Assembly: GCF_042684865.1 (NCBI RefSeq)
Contig: NZ_JBHUML010000005.1
Span: 248,001 to 312,000 of the forward strand
DNA from: Salibacterium lacus
Lineage (GTDB): Bacteria > Bacillota > Bacilli > Bacillales > Marinococcaceae
Reading direction: 5' to 3'
Length of the DNA stretch: 64,000 nucleotides
Below the pieces are notes generated by a model, which did no database searches, was not told the DNA's origin, and saw only the letters and a program-made list of their open reading frames with translations. This document shows positions 16,921 through 25,553 of the stretch, piece by piece (position 1 is the stretch's first letter; every line of letters begins with the position of its first letter). The position numbers and the translations under genes were made by a program.

Positions 16921-17735
16921 GACAAGTCGATACGTATGTGGAACAAGTCTTTCAAGAACGGAACAAAGATAAGCAGGAAATTAAGGAACTGCAAAACGAA
17001 ATGAAAAATCATTTATATGAATCCGCGGCTGATATCAAGCGAAAAGGATTTTCTCAGGAAGAAGCGGAAGAAATTGCGATTCAGCGATTTGGAGGAGAAA
17101 CGATTATCCCCCGCATTTTGGATCAAGTGTCAAAGCAGCAGAAATCTTTTGCGGATAAGTTGTTATACGCTGGCATTATAATGCTTTGTTTGTCACTCGC
17201 AGCCGGACTGGGTTTACATTATTTTAGTGTACATATGGTCACAGAACAATCGAGGATTGCAGACAGCGCGTTGGATATTTTAGGAGAGCAGGAGGAAATA
17301 TCCGGTGGGATGGAACAGCAAATTCAACAGGAGATAGACAGCCCATATCTTGAAGAACTTTCCGTGTACCGCATCAATGAAGAACCGATTGATGATGTTG
17401 TTTCCAAAAGAGTAGTCGAAACAGAACCGCGTTTTGCTTTCAACCAGAGTCCTTCAATAATAGGAAGCATCTTTCTTACTGGAGGGAAAACAGAACACCG
17501 AACTCCTTCCTGGAAAATAGAAAGCCATATCAATAACTTTTACACTCTTTCGGATTACATTATTTACACAGGACTCCTATTATATTGGGTGTTATTTTCC
17601 ATATGGGGAACCATTCGTGCTCATCATAAAAATCTATCACCCTGGCGGTGGGGGATAATCTTTCTTCTCTCCAACGTTGTAGGTTTATTGATCATGCAGT
17701 GGTTTCAACGAAGCGTCCGGAAGAAAAGCAGCTAG
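16917..17735 (+). CDS. Permease-prefix-domain membrane protein (PadR partner)
   Basis: 272 aa. The N-terminal 70 residues form the helical permease prefix domain (VEQVFQERNKDKQEIKELQNE ... GFSQEEAEEIAIQRFGG in shortened form), followed by three membrane segments (about 82-103, 213-233, 245-263) around an extracytoplasmic region. Starts with GTG overlapping the padR stop. Such PadR-linked membrane proteins are thought to act in envelope stress signalling; the function is not known. Confidence 0.8.
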   Translation: MRQVDTYVEQVFQERNKDKQEIKELQNEMKNHLYESAADIKRKGFSQEEAEEIAIQRFGGETIIPRILDQVSKQQKSFADKLLYAGIIMLCLSLAAGLGLHYFSVHMVTEQSRIADSALDILGEQEEISGGMEQQIQQEIDSPYLEELSVYRINEEPIDDVVSKRVVETEPRFAFNQSPSIIGSIFLTGGKTEHRTPSWKIESHINNFYTLSDYIIYTGLLLYWVLFSIWGTIRAHHKNLSPWRWGIIFLLSNVVGLLIMQWFQRSVRKKSS

Positions 17736-17858
17736 AATAAAAGGCGGCAGCAAATAAGGAAAATAAATAGTGCCGCCCCTTCCCACTTCCGGCCGGATTC
17801 ACCTGTACCCCCGTTTCATCAGCGTTTTCCGAAATCATTGGCGGACTGCCGTCGAGAG

Positions 17859-18260
17859 TTAACGAGGATATTCTTCAGTATGATCTTTCAACCAACCGGC
17901 AATCTCCGTTAACGTGACTTCTCCTTGAGCGGCAGACACCGTGAAATTCTCGTTCTCCGTGTCATTTTTTTTGATTTTATAACCGTTCTTCTTTAAAAAT
18001 ATATCAACAGCTGCAAAAGCGGTTCGTTTGTTGCCGTTATGAAAGCAGTGATTCCTTGCCAGCGACTCGAATAATGCTGAAGCTTTTTCAAATAATCCCG
18101 GGTATGCGTCTTCTCCAAAAGCGGATTGCTGCGGGCGGTGGACAGCTGATTCAAGCAGTCCCTGATCTTTTATTCCGGCCTGCTCTTCGTCTTTGAATTT
18201 TTTCATCATCATAAAATGCAGCAATGCGACGTCTTTGGTTCTCAAATATACAACCGCCAT
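17859..18260 (-). CDS. doc: Doc-type toxin (Fic fold)
   Basis: Death-on-curing toxin of 133 aa. The Fic/Doc motif HCFHNGNKRT occupies residues 71-80, matching HxFxxGNKRT; Doc kinases phosphorylate elongation factor Tu and stop translation. The ATG follows the antitoxin stop without any gap (TAG-ATG), so the two are translationally coupled. The upstream partner is an AbrB-fold protein. Confidence 0.92.
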   Translation of the reverse strand: MAVVYLRTKDVALLHFMMMKKFKDEEQAGIKDQGLLESAVHRPQQSAFGEDAYPGLFEKASALFESLARNHCFHNGNKRTAFAAVDIFLKKNGYKIKKNDTENENFTVSAAQGEVTLTEIAGWLKDHTEEYPR

Positions 18261-18509
18261 CTATCTATCCTTCAAGTTTTCAAAGACATCATGGTGCTCT
18301 TCAAAGGTTTCAGCAAGCATATCCAACATCTCTGCATCCACTTCCTCTTCCCACTTCCGCTTTTTCGTTAACACCAGCTGGTTATCATGAACCTCGAATT
18401 CGATTTCATCACCGCGTTTAATCTTTAAAGAATCGGTGATGGATTTTGGCAGGCCGACACTAAGACTGTTGCCTGTCTGACTTACTTTACGACTTTCCTT
18501 CCCACTCAT
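18261..18509 (-). CDS. AbrB/MazE-fold antitoxin
   Basis: Swapped-hairpin DNA-binding domain of the AbrB/SpoVT/MazE type in residues 8-52 (SQTGNSLSVGLPKSITDSL ... GDEIEFEVHDNQLVLTKK), then a helical acidic tail (52-82) likely to bind and silence Doc. 82 aa, directly upstream of doc. An overlapping TTG-started frame to 18688 encodes one hydrophobic helix but lacks a ribosome site. Confidence 0.9.
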   Translation of the reverse strand: MSGKESRKVSQTGNSLSVGLPKSITDSLKIKRGDEIEFEVHDNQLVLTKKRKWEEEVDAEMLDMLAETFEEHHDVFENLKDR

Positions 18510-18724
18510 AGAATCACATCCGCTTCCTGTCTATTTTTACTCACTATGGGATTTCTTTCAAAAAATATATACATACCAATTTTCAATGTAATTACATCAT
18601 AACTCATCATGAAGAAGAAAACAAGCAAAAGGACTATAGCAGAAATACTATAAAAGCGGGGGTTGAAAATTTTCAAGATGTTATTCAATATTGTAATTAC
18701 AGTTCAAACACGGAGGCCGCTGCG

Positions 18725-18907
18725 ATGTTAAGTTATTTTAAATTCTTCTTATTCATGATTGCTGGTCTTTCCTTATGGCAGGTGCTGTTTTCATCGTTTG
18801 ACCAGCCAATAATCGACATCATTGGCATCTCCTGTTTTGCAGCGTTTTTCAAATGGTTATTCGAACGGGTGGTGGAAAGAAAATCAAACAGCTCAGAATC
18901 ATCCTAA
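18725..18907 (+). CDS. Small membrane protein
   Basis: Sixty residues, two hydrophobic helices, basic-serine tail (ERKSNSSESS). ATG at 18725 has ACGGAGG upstream. Function unknown. Confidence 0.6.
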   Translation: MLSYFKFFLFMIAGLSLWQVLFSSFDQPIIDIIGISCFAAFFKWLFERVVERKSNSSESS

Positions 18908-19035
18908 AATCACCTTCTTATCATAGAGAAATATAGTGGGGTAAGCCAATATACCCAAAATCAACTCCATAACATTGGAACTCATTTTACGCGGACCACA
19001 TTTTCTGTCCATGAACATAACCTGATAAACGGTTT

Positions 19036-19479
19036 CTATCCGCCATACACCACGTTGAATCGTTCGCAGACGACGAGCATGTCTTTTCTGAAAGGGAAGC
19101 CATAGCTTTCGAGAAGCTCCGTGAAAAATGTTTCATGCGCGTTCCACCAGTCCTGGTAGTCTCCTTCCCCCTCTGCGAGCGCAAAGGTCTCCGGGACTTC
19201 ATTCATCGGCATCATCGTTACGTCGGTCACCTGGATAACAGCAGCCGGATGCTCTGCCGCGTCGACAACAATACTGAGATCCCCTTTCTCCGGCAGAGGT
19301 TCCTCTTCCCATTTATATTCTGCAAACGCCGAACAGGTCGCCGTCTTTTTCCCCTGTTTCACGAGATCCGCCAGCTCATCCGCCGCCGTTCCGAAAGAAA
19401 ATACCTCCACCGCCTCACTCGGGTCAACTCCATGCTTTTCACAATATTCGTTCCAGAATTTCTCTACCTGCTTGTTCAT
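19036..19479 (-). CDS. ASCH-domain protein
   Basis: 147-aa protein of the ASCH superfamily (PUA-like beta-barrel thought to bind RNA or modified nucleosides; relatives include N4-acetylcytidine amidohydrolase YqfB). Visible: EVFSFGTAADELADLVKQGKKTAT, a G-K-K-T-A-T active-site-like turn, then DVTMMPMNEV and the C-terminal MLVVCERFNVVY strand. ATG at 19479 follows AGGGAG. A relic of a second copy lies at 16372-16461. Confidence 0.85.
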   Translation of the reverse strand: MNKQVEKFWNEYCEKHGVDPSEAVEVFSFGTAADELADLVKQGKKTATCSAFAEYKWEEEPLPEKGDLSIVVDAAEHPAAVIQVTDVTMMPMNEVPETFALAEGEGDYQDWWNAHETFFTELLESYGFPFRKDMLVVCERFNVVYGG

Positions 19480-19629
19480 TTTTACGCCTGCTCCCTTTCG
19501 TACCTCTTATTAACAGTTCGTTTTTCTATAAGTACTCTTTAATGAAAAATCAATTCGGACGGAGGTGCTGGAAATATGTTTAAATGCATACCTCAACGGC
19601 AGCATATCAAGGGTTTGGTATGATACAGT

Positions 19630-20142
19630 TTACTCCCGAAGCGACAGGTGGTTTCCATTAATCGTCACATGACCGTCTTCCTGCCACTGCACTTCAGCCT
19701 GCCGGGCATGGGTTTTGGAGTACACCGGCTTTGTGAACCACAGCGGCCCGTTTTGCTGCGCGCGGATGCCGTACGATCCGGCGGCTCCGGCATCCCAGCT
19801 GTAAATATCCAGCGCGTAGGTGCTGTCAGGGGACTCAACCGTCTTCATGTGCGTTTCTTCTCGTAAGGAAAACATACTTGTGAGAAGTATTTCAGCTGTA
19901 AGCGCAAAACACAGCAGCACGGAGATGGTCAGCGTAAGCAGGGCACGTGCCTTGCTCCAACCCCGGCCTTTTCGGATGGTATCCATCACACCCAGCACCA
20001 GCAGACCCATGCTGACTGACAACAGGATGAAATCAGCAGGAGCCACCTGCCATGTACGGCTGACATACGAATACCAGGAATACGACGTTAACGCCGCCCA
20101 GCACAGAGTGAAGAAAAAGGAAACGATGTAAACGTGACGCAC
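19630..20142 (-). CDS. Membrane protein with DUF5412-like C-terminal domain
   Basis: 170 aa; three hydrophobic segments (about 5-25, 38-55, 68-90) and a soluble C-terminal beta domain containing VESPDSTYALDIYSWDAGAAG, which resembles DUF5412. GTG start with GGAGA upstream. Role unknown. Confidence 0.62.
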   Translation of the reverse strand: MRHVYIVSFFFTLCWAALTSYSWYSYVSRTWQVAPADFILLSVSMGLLVLGVMDTIRKGRGWSKARALLTLTISVLLCFALTAEILLTSMFSLREETHMKTVESPDSTYALDIYSWDAGAAGSYGIRAQQNGPLWFTKPVYSKTHARQAEVQWQEDGHVTINGNHLSLRE

Positions 20143-20288
20143 TCTCCATCCCCCCCCTTTTTAGTAGTCTAATCTTATGTTATGACAATTTTACATGAAA
20201 AAGGAAACACTGGGTAGAGATGCCCTGCTATAAAGACCGCAGACCGGGTGCTGGATACGTGATGCGTTGCAGGCGGAAGGAGGAAGCA

Positions 20289-20365
20289 TTCGAGCGAAAT
20301 CATGTCGATTTCGAGCGAAAAGATGTCGGTTGCGGGCGAAACGATAGCGGATTCGAGCGAAACCC
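20289..20365. repeat. 21-bp phased array, word CGAGCGAAA
   Basis: Word CGAGCGAAA (third copy CGGGCGAAA) begins at 20291, 20312, 20333 and 20354: three exact steps of 21 bases, with unrelated spacer sequence between words. A second array with this word lies at 32045-32107. The 234-base gap around it holds no gene. Confidence 0.85.
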
Positions 20366-20376
20366 GCCCATACCTC

Positions 20377-21888
20377 CTATACGTCCGCCCTCCCCCAAGC
20401 AACCAGATATGAGCGCAGAGCTTCGGTATCCTGCTCGGGATCAGCGAGAGCGATGTATCCGTCCGGCCGGATGAGAAACATGGCGTGTTTCGGGATGCCG
20501 GCTTCTTTTCCGGCTGAGGTCCATGCCGGTTCATGAAGCGGTAGTCCGAGGTCTTCGGCTGTGCGACGCAGTTCCGTCGAGGCGCTTCCGTACACATGCA
20601 GCTGCCAGTCCGCACTCTGCAGCAGCCGGAAGTTGTCTCCATTTTCTCCGGGAAGCCACGGCAGACGGTCCCCGCCCTGGACGCGTCCGGCTTTTCCCGA
20701 ACTGAGCCCACTGTTACGATAGTGAATGCGGATTTGCGACACCGTTTTGAACACCTGGCGCTTCACCGGCAGATTCTTTGTCATCCACGGAATGACGCGG
20801 GGGATCATGACGTTTCGGACGAAATCCGACGTCATCCCGTCCCCGGCTATCCTTTGAAAAGCCTGGTCCGTTGTGGCGACCAATCGTTCAGCAAACGATC
20901 TTCGTTCCGTGTCATACGTATCGAGCACGGAAGCGTCCATGTTTCCCTTCACAACAGCTGCCAGCTTCCAGGCGAGATTCACAGCATCCCCGATTCCTGT
21001 GTTCATCCCCTGCGCTCCGGCGGGGCTGTGGATATGAGCGGCGTCCCCGGCTAGAAAGACTCGGTTTTCACGGAATCGTTCACTGATACGGTGATGAACC
21101 GCGTATTTGGAAAACCAGTGAACATGCTCCACGTCAATCCCTATCTGTTTTTCCAGAAAGGGGAGGAGCCGGGACGCATCAACTTCCCGCTGCGGATCCA
21201 GAAAACGTTTCGGCACCAGGCCGATCAGGCGCAGCGAACCGGTCGTACGAATCGGAAACACGAGGCTGAACGTATTTTCAAACAAATGCATCTGCCCGCT
21301 CTCCACGTCCGCCGGGCTTTTCACATCGGCCACGTAGAACACGTGGTCATTGGTACTGCCCGTGAACGGCACGCCGAGATTTTCCCGCACGGAGCTGTGC
21401 GCCCCGTCACACCCGCACACATACGCAAAGCGGGAGGTTTCCGTGCCGTCTTTTTTCTCCATTACGACATCCACATGCCCGCTGTCCTGGTGGAAAGAAG
21501 GAAGCTCCGTGTTCCATTCGACCTCGATGCCTTTTTCCTTCAATTTATCAATAAGAAGACGTTCGTGTTCATCCTGCGGCAGTATCAGGACGTATGGATA
21601 CGGACTGAGTCCCCGGCCCATTTCGTGAAAATCCATAGCGGCGCGCTGCTGTTTCTCCCGGTAGATCTGAAGCTGCGGAAGAGGATAGCCGTTTTGAATA
21701 AGAAGGCGGGCCGCGCCGAGCTGTTGATATAATTCCAAGCTGCGGGCATGAACCGCCATCGCCCGGGATTCCTTTCCCGGGCCACTGCTCTGGTCGATGA
21801 TGCGAAATGAAATGCCGTGCTTTTCAAGTGCCAGCGCCATCGCCAGTCCCGTCGGCCCGGCCCCGGCAATCAGAACCTGTGGTGTCAT
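20377..21888 (-). CDS. FAD-dependent aromatic-type monooxygenase
   Basis: Class A flavoprotein monooxygenase of 503 aa (PheA/TfdB/RdmE-like). FAD-binding GAGPTG at 9-14, the middle GCDGAHSSVR motif near 160, and the LAGDAAHIHSP plus GAQGMNTGIGDAVNLAWK ribose/pyrophosphate site near 280-310; the C-terminal thioredoxin-like domain (from about 400) is also present. Substrate is presumably an aromatic or polyketide-like compound; no pathway neighbours are present to narrow it. Confidence 0.88.
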   Translation of the reverse strand: MTPQVLIAGAGPTGLAMALALEKHGISFRIIDQSSGPGKESRAMAVHARSLELYQQLGAARLLIQNGYPLPQLQIYREKQQRAAMDFHEMGRGLSPYPYVLILPQDEHERLLIDKLKEKGIEVEWNTELPSFHQDSGHVDVVMEKKDGTETSRFAYVCGCDGAHSSVRENLGVPFTGSTNDHVFYVADVKSPADVESGQMHLFENTFSLVFPIRTTGSLRLIGLVPKRFLDPQREVDASRLLPFLEKQIGIDVEHVHWFSKYAVHHRISERFRENRVFLAGDAAHIHSPAGAQGMNTGIGDAVNLAWKLAAVVKGNMDASVLDTYDTERRSFAERLVATTDQAFQRIAGDGMTSDFVRNVMIPRVIPWMTKNLPVKRQVFKTVSQIRIHYRNSGLSSGKAGRVQGGDRLPWLPGENGDNFRLLQSADWQLHVYGSASTELRRTAEDLGLPLHEPAWTSAGKEAGIPKHAMFLIRPDGYIALADPEQDTEALRSYLVAWGRADV

Positions 21889-22001
21889 AAACGTTCTCCT
21901 TTACGGTGGATTTTTTCTCTGAATTCCCTCTCTGTGTCTTTATTAATCCTGACTTCTCCTTACAGCCAATCCTATTTTGATCTATAAGGGGGTGGAGGTT
22001 T

Positions 22002-22068
22002 AGACATTCTCTATACCAAAGTGTCCGGAAATCATGGATAGTGGACACTTTTAAATGAATGATGTCCA
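22002..22068. repeat. Short phased array, GACA/TGTCC words
   Basis: GACA at 22003 and 22044 and inverted TGTCC at 22022 and 22063: steps of 41 on both strands and offset 19. It lies in the divergent gap before a small + strand gene. Confidence 0.75.
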
Positions 22069-22167
22069 TTACTTGCAGGAAACCAAACCGGATGATTCGT
22101 ATGTTAGAAAAACGGGATAAAGGGGTAAGGGTTGGCGTATGCTAGGAAAAGAAAGGAGAGAGTGACG

Positions 22168-22314
22168 ATGGATCCTCTTTCGCTGATTATACTTATTGTG
22201 ATGATTATCTTTTTATTCCCGCTCATCATGCGCGGTGTCGGCTGCGTGCTGCGGATCATCGCAGGCGTTGTGCTCATCATCGGCGCGATTATTTTGCTGG
22301 GAGTGCTCTTGTAA
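22168..22314 (+). CDS. 48-aa hydrophobic peptide
   Basis: Strong AAGGAGAGAG ribosome site before ATG at 22168. The product is one nearly continuous hydrophobic stretch, two helices joined at MRGVGCVLR. No family known to me. A decayed partial copy of its 3' end lies at 31983-32030, which indicates a sequence that has been copied in this genome. Confidence 0.65.
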   Translation: MDPLSLIILIVMIIFLFPLIMRGVGCVLRIIAGVVLIIGAIILLGVLL

Positions 22315-22335
22315 CGGAAAGATTTACGCACTAAA

Positions 22336-22624
22336 ATAAAGAGTTTGGGACAAAAGCACATGATGCGGCAGATAACACGAATGTTCCGGGTCACTAATCA
22401 AAAGCTGTATAGCAGCGGAGCCAACATGCTTTGACTCCTGCTCAGAACAGCACGAGTCACGGGGACCCCGNNNNNNNNNNNNNNNGAGCCCCAGCGAATC
22501 GATGTCGCCCTTGTACTCTGGAGTGCAAAGAAGACACGATAAGCGCCAGCGAATCGATGCCGCCCTTGTGCTCTGGAGTAAAAGCAAAGCATTTTGGCGT
22601 AGCGGCTTGTCTCAGACTCTTTAT
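22336..22624. repeat. Non-coding element with 18-bp terminal inverted repeats
   Basis: Left end ATAAAGAGTTTGGGACAA (22336-22353) and right end TTGTCTCAGACTCTTTAT (22607-22624) are inverted repeats matching 16 of 18. Inside are two direct copies of a roughly 40-base segment beginning CCAGCGAATCGATG (22491 and 22546) and an N gap. No coding frame with a ribosome site. The motif AGTCTGAGACAA is, as I recall, common in intergenic DNA of Firmicutes, so this is likely a MITE-like or structured element. Confidence 0.7.
22471..22485. other. Assembly gap (15 N)
   Basis: Run of N inside the repeat element; true length unknown, probably more copies of the internal repeat. Confidence 0.99.
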
Positions 22625-22632
22625 CAGCGGCG

Positions 22633-22785
22633 TTAACGTTCAAGAAACGGTTCCATTTCTTCATTATCCATTTCGTCAGGAGTAATTCCTCTTGCCTTAC
22701 AATATTCATACAGAGCGCGGACCTTCGCTTTTGGCTCTTCTGCAGCACGCGGGACAGCGAAAACGCCGTCTGAAAAGCTGAGCAA
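22633..22785 (-). CDS. 50-aa soluble protein downstream of yesL-like gene
   Basis: Frame with TTG start at 22785, ten bases after AGGGTG and ten bases past the stop of the YesL-like gene. It encodes 50 residues with a protein-like composition: FSDGVFAVPRAAEEPKAKV and LYEYCKARGITPDEMD, ending MEPFLER. It could be a small translationally coupled gene or the remaining end of a larger one. It is the last frame of the sugar operon. I do not recognise the family. Confidence 0.5.
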   Translation of the reverse strand: MLSFSDGVFAVPRAAEEPKAKVRALYEYCKARGITPDEMDNEEMEPFLER

Positions 22786-22794
22786 CTTTCCATA

Positions 22795-23481
22795 TCACCC
22801 TGCTAGTTTACGATGCAGGCGGTAAAATGCGGAAAACGATAAGAAAGCAACGAGAGATCCGGTAAACAGCGGGATGATGAGAGGGAAAACATAGAGGCTG
22901 ATATACAAGATTACCCCGCAGCTAAGCGCAACCGCAAGAAAGACCAGTGGACTGCCTATGGTAATCAAAAAAGCGTGTTTGAGCCCCCCAAAAAACGTCA
23001 TCTCATAATGAACAGCAACCGAGAAATAGTTCACTGTCCATACAAATAAGAGAATCCCCATAATCATAAATAGGTACATCAATGCTTCATTATGGCTGGA
23101 AAAATAATAGATATCTGCAATTAACACTCCCCATATTATTACAAACACTATACCGCCGATGAAACTCGTTTTGTAGTTTTCCTTATAATAGCCGACATAC
23201 GACCGGGAACAGCCGCCTGTGTATTCTTCTTCTCTCACCCATTCGCGGGCTTGGGCAAACAAGGCTGTCGTGGCGGGGAAAAACAATACCGGCACGAGCA
23301 ACACCAAAGGCGCCGTTAAATATAACGCAGAACCGGCACTCTCTTCTATATATAATAAACTGAGAAGAAGGAGGCCAATCGGAACATTGAACAGAACCCA
23401 ATACAGATTAGCCACGGAAAAACGCATGATCCATTCGCTAATAGCGTAAAAACCCCCCATAAAACCTGTACCATTATTCAC
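22795..23481 (-). CDS. YesL-like (DUF624) membrane protein
   Basis: Integral membrane protein of 228 aa, about five helices, DUF624/YesL family (GFYAISEWIMRFSVANLYW ... FFPATTALFAQAREWVREEE). YesL proteins regularly accompany sugar ABC importers of the rhamnogalacturonan and alpha-glucoside type. GTG at 23481 follows AGGGGAGG. Second last gene of the operon. Possible role in transporter assembly or energising; not established. Confidence 0.85.
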   Translation of the reverse strand: MNNGTGFMGGFYAISEWIMRFSVANLYWVLFNVPIGLLLLSLLYIEESAGSALYLTAPLVLLVPVLFFPATTALFAQAREWVREEEYTGGCSRSYVGYYKENYKTSFIGGIVFVIIWGVLIADIYYFSSHNEALMYLFMIMGILLFVWTVNYFSVAVHYEMTFFGGLKHAFLITIGSPLVFLAVALSCGVILYISLYVFPLIIPLFTGSLVAFLSFSAFYRLHRKLAG

Positions 23482-23510
23482 GATTGACCCTCCCCTTTCA
23501 CGAGTAACTA

Positions 23511-24479
23511 TTAAGCCCACCACATATCAGCAGGTGCTTCTTCTATATTGACAGCTTTCAAGTTTTTCACCGCCTGGCCGAATCCTTCATCGATAGACAT
23601 AATAGGATCTTCGTGCTCGATGCTGATAACATGGTCGTAACCGTACGTTCGCAGCGCACTCACCATATTAGACCACTCCTGACTCCCATGTCCGTATCCA
23701 ACCGTTCGGAATGTCCAGGCTCTCGTTTTCACGTCGGAATACGGCTGCATATCGGTTAAACCGTACATGTTCACATTTTCCTGGTCAATGTACGTGTCTT
23801 TCGCATGAAAATGATGAATCGCGTCGGCATTTCCTAATATTTTAATAGCAGCCACTGGATCGATACCCTGCCACCACAAATGACTTGGGTCAAGATTCGC
23901 CCCAATCGCCTCACTGGTTGCTTCGCGCAATTTTAACATCGTATGAGGCGTATGTACGAGAAATCCAGCGTGCAGTTCCAGACCGATTCGCACTCCATGT
24001 TCCTCGGCAAATGCCCCTTGTTCTTTCCAGTAAGGAATCAATTTCTCCTTCCACTGCCATTCCAGCACATCGGAATACTCCGCAGGCCACGGGGTGACCG
24101 GCCAATTGGGTGACGTATCGGTCTCAGAACCCCCCGGCGTTCCGGAAAAAGTGTTAACAACCGGTACACCTAGGAGAGATGCTAATTTCACCGTCTTCAC
24201 GAACGCATCATGGGACTCGGCCGCAAACGTTTTATCTGGCGAAATAGGGTTGCCGTGACAGCTGAAGGCACTTATCGTCAATCCACGGTCCTTTATTTTT
24301 TCCATAAATGCCGTCCGTTTCTCTTCGCTTTCAAGCAATTCCTCCACATTACAATGGGCAGCGCCGGGATACCCGCCCGTACCGATTTCAACGGCTTTCA
24401 GACCGGCATCTCTCACGTGATCAAGCATATCTTCCAGTGATTTATCACCAAAAAGTACTGTGAAAACACCTAGTTTCAT
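23511..24479 (-). CDS. Sugar phosphate isomerase/epimerase (TIM barrel)
   Basis: AP-endonuclease-2-type TIM barrel of 322 aa, as in IolE, xylose isomerase-like and 3-keto-sugar enzymes. Metal ligands are in the expected strands: E (VEIGTGG), E (IGLELHAGF), D and H (NLDPSHLWWQG), H (IHHFHAKD), E (ISIEHEDP). Directly follows two Gfo/Idh dehydrogenases, which suggests work on an oxidised (keto) sugar, such as isomerisation or beta-elimination. Two bases separate it from the preceding gene. Confidence 0.85.
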   Translation of the reverse strand: MKLGVFTVLFGDKSLEDMLDHVRDAGLKAVEIGTGGYPGAAHCNVEELLESEEKRTAFMEKIKDRGLTISAFSCHGNPISPDKTFAAESHDAFVKTVKLASLLGVPVVNTFSGTPGGSETDTSPNWPVTPWPAEYSDVLEWQWKEKLIPYWKEQGAFAEEHGVRIGLELHAGFLVHTPHTMLKLREATSEAIGANLDPSHLWWQGIDPVAAIKILGNADAIHHFHAKDTYIDQENVNMYGLTDMQPYSDVKTRAWTFRTVGYGHGSQEWSNMVSALRTYGYDHVISIEHEDPIMSIDEGFGQAVKNLKAVNIEEAPADMWWA

Positions 24480-24481
24480 CG

Positions 24482-25537
24482 TTAATCCTCCACTCCAACG
24501 GATGCTAATTGTATACTCGAACCCGTTTCACTGCTTTGATAAATGGCTTCCATAAGCTGCGATACGTTTAACGCCTGTTCTGCTGTAACAACAGGTTCTG
24601 CTTTCCCTAAGCAGCAGTCCACGAAATTTTTTGCCTGGGCCAGCTCCGGACTAAGCTCTTCTTCAGGCAGACGGACTTTTGTATCCTGCAACGTTCCGTA
24701 TTTTGCCTGATACAGTTCAAGCGGATACACATCCATTCCGCCGTCTACACCGGAGATGCTTAACGTCGTATGATCTTCTTTGATATTTGCCGCCCAGGAA
24801 CATTCGAATTGCATCGACAAGCCATTTTCAAACGTAATGTAGCTGGTGACGTGATCATCCACATTAAACGTTTCCGGGTCAATCGAACCCCAATCATTCA
24901 CTAGTCCCGGCGTTTTGCTCAAGCGGTTATAGGTTTTCCCGATAACTTCGACTGGTTTTGGGTCATCCAGCAGCCACAACGCAAGATCAAGCAGGTGACA
25001 GCCGAAATCTATCAGACTGCCGCCGCCTTGCAAGTCTTTATTGGTAAATACGCCCCATCCCGGCACTTTGCGGCGCCGCATCGCTTGCACCCGCGTGACG
25101 AACGGAGCCCCGATTTCACCATTCTCCATCAACTCCTTCGCCACTTTCGCTTCCGGGGTATATCGATAATGATAACCGATGGATAAGTGCCGGTTATTGC
25201 GGTCCGCTGCTTCTATCATCGCCTCACATTCTGCAGTGGACATAGCCATCGGCTTTTCACACAGAACATGAACGCCTGCGTCCAGCGCGGCTGCTGCTAT
25301 TTCAGAATGAAACTTATTTGGTGTAGAAATGGTAACTGCGTCCACCATCGTAAATAGTTCCGTGTACTCTTTGACAACGTGCGGGATCTCAAAGTCTGAC
25401 GCCACCTTGTACGCACGCTCCTCATTTACATCCTGGACAGCCGTCAGTTCCACTCCCTCTGTATGAGAAAAAGAAGGAATATGGCGGTCCCGGGCAATAG
25501 CTCCAACACCGATAAATCCTATTTTTAATTGGCTCAC
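24482..25537 (-). CDS. Gfo/Idh/MocA-family oxidoreductase (second copy)
   Basis: NAD(P)-dependent sugar dehydrogenase of 351 aa. Rossmann fold with GVGAIARDRH near residue 10, the EKPM signature (CEKPMAMS near 93-100), and the C-terminal alpha/beta domain with GGGSLIDFGCHLLDLALWL carrying the catalytic D and H. B. subtilis YteT/YrbE-like. Two such enzymes in one operon probably catalyse opposite redox steps around a keto-sugar intermediate. Confidence 0.9.
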   Translation of the reverse strand: MSQLKIGFIGVGAIARDRHIPSFSHTEGVELTAVQDVNEERAYKVASDFEIPHVVKEYTELFTMVDAVTISTPNKFHSEIAAAALDAGVHVLCEKPMAMSTAECEAMIEAADRNNRHLSIGYHYRYTPEAKVAKELMENGEIGAPFVTRVQAMRRRKVPGWGVFTNKDLQGGGSLIDFGCHLLDLALWLLDDPKPVEVIGKTYNRLSKTPGLVNDWGSIDPETFNVDDHVTSYITFENGLSMQFECSWAANIKEDHTTLSISGVDGGMDVYPLELYQAKYGTLQDTKVRLPEEELSPELAQAKNFVDCCLGKAEPVVTAEQALNVSQLMEAIYQSSETGSSIQLASVGVED

Positions 25538-25553
25538 CGTTATTCTCCTTCCC

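Noticed and set aside
17744..17785. Terminator after the PadR partner gene
   Set aside because: GGCGGCA/TGCCGCC stem has a loop of about 25 bases and no U tract.
18506..18688. 60-aa hydrophobic frame overlapping the AbrB start
   Set aside because: TTG start without ribosome site in AT-rich DNA; the hydrophobicity may reflect composition. The ATGA overlap with the antitoxin is the only point in favour.
22398..22793. Minus-strand frame across the N gap
   Set aside because: Contains undetermined residues and the inverted-repeat element; a different frame gives the better 50-aa candidate.
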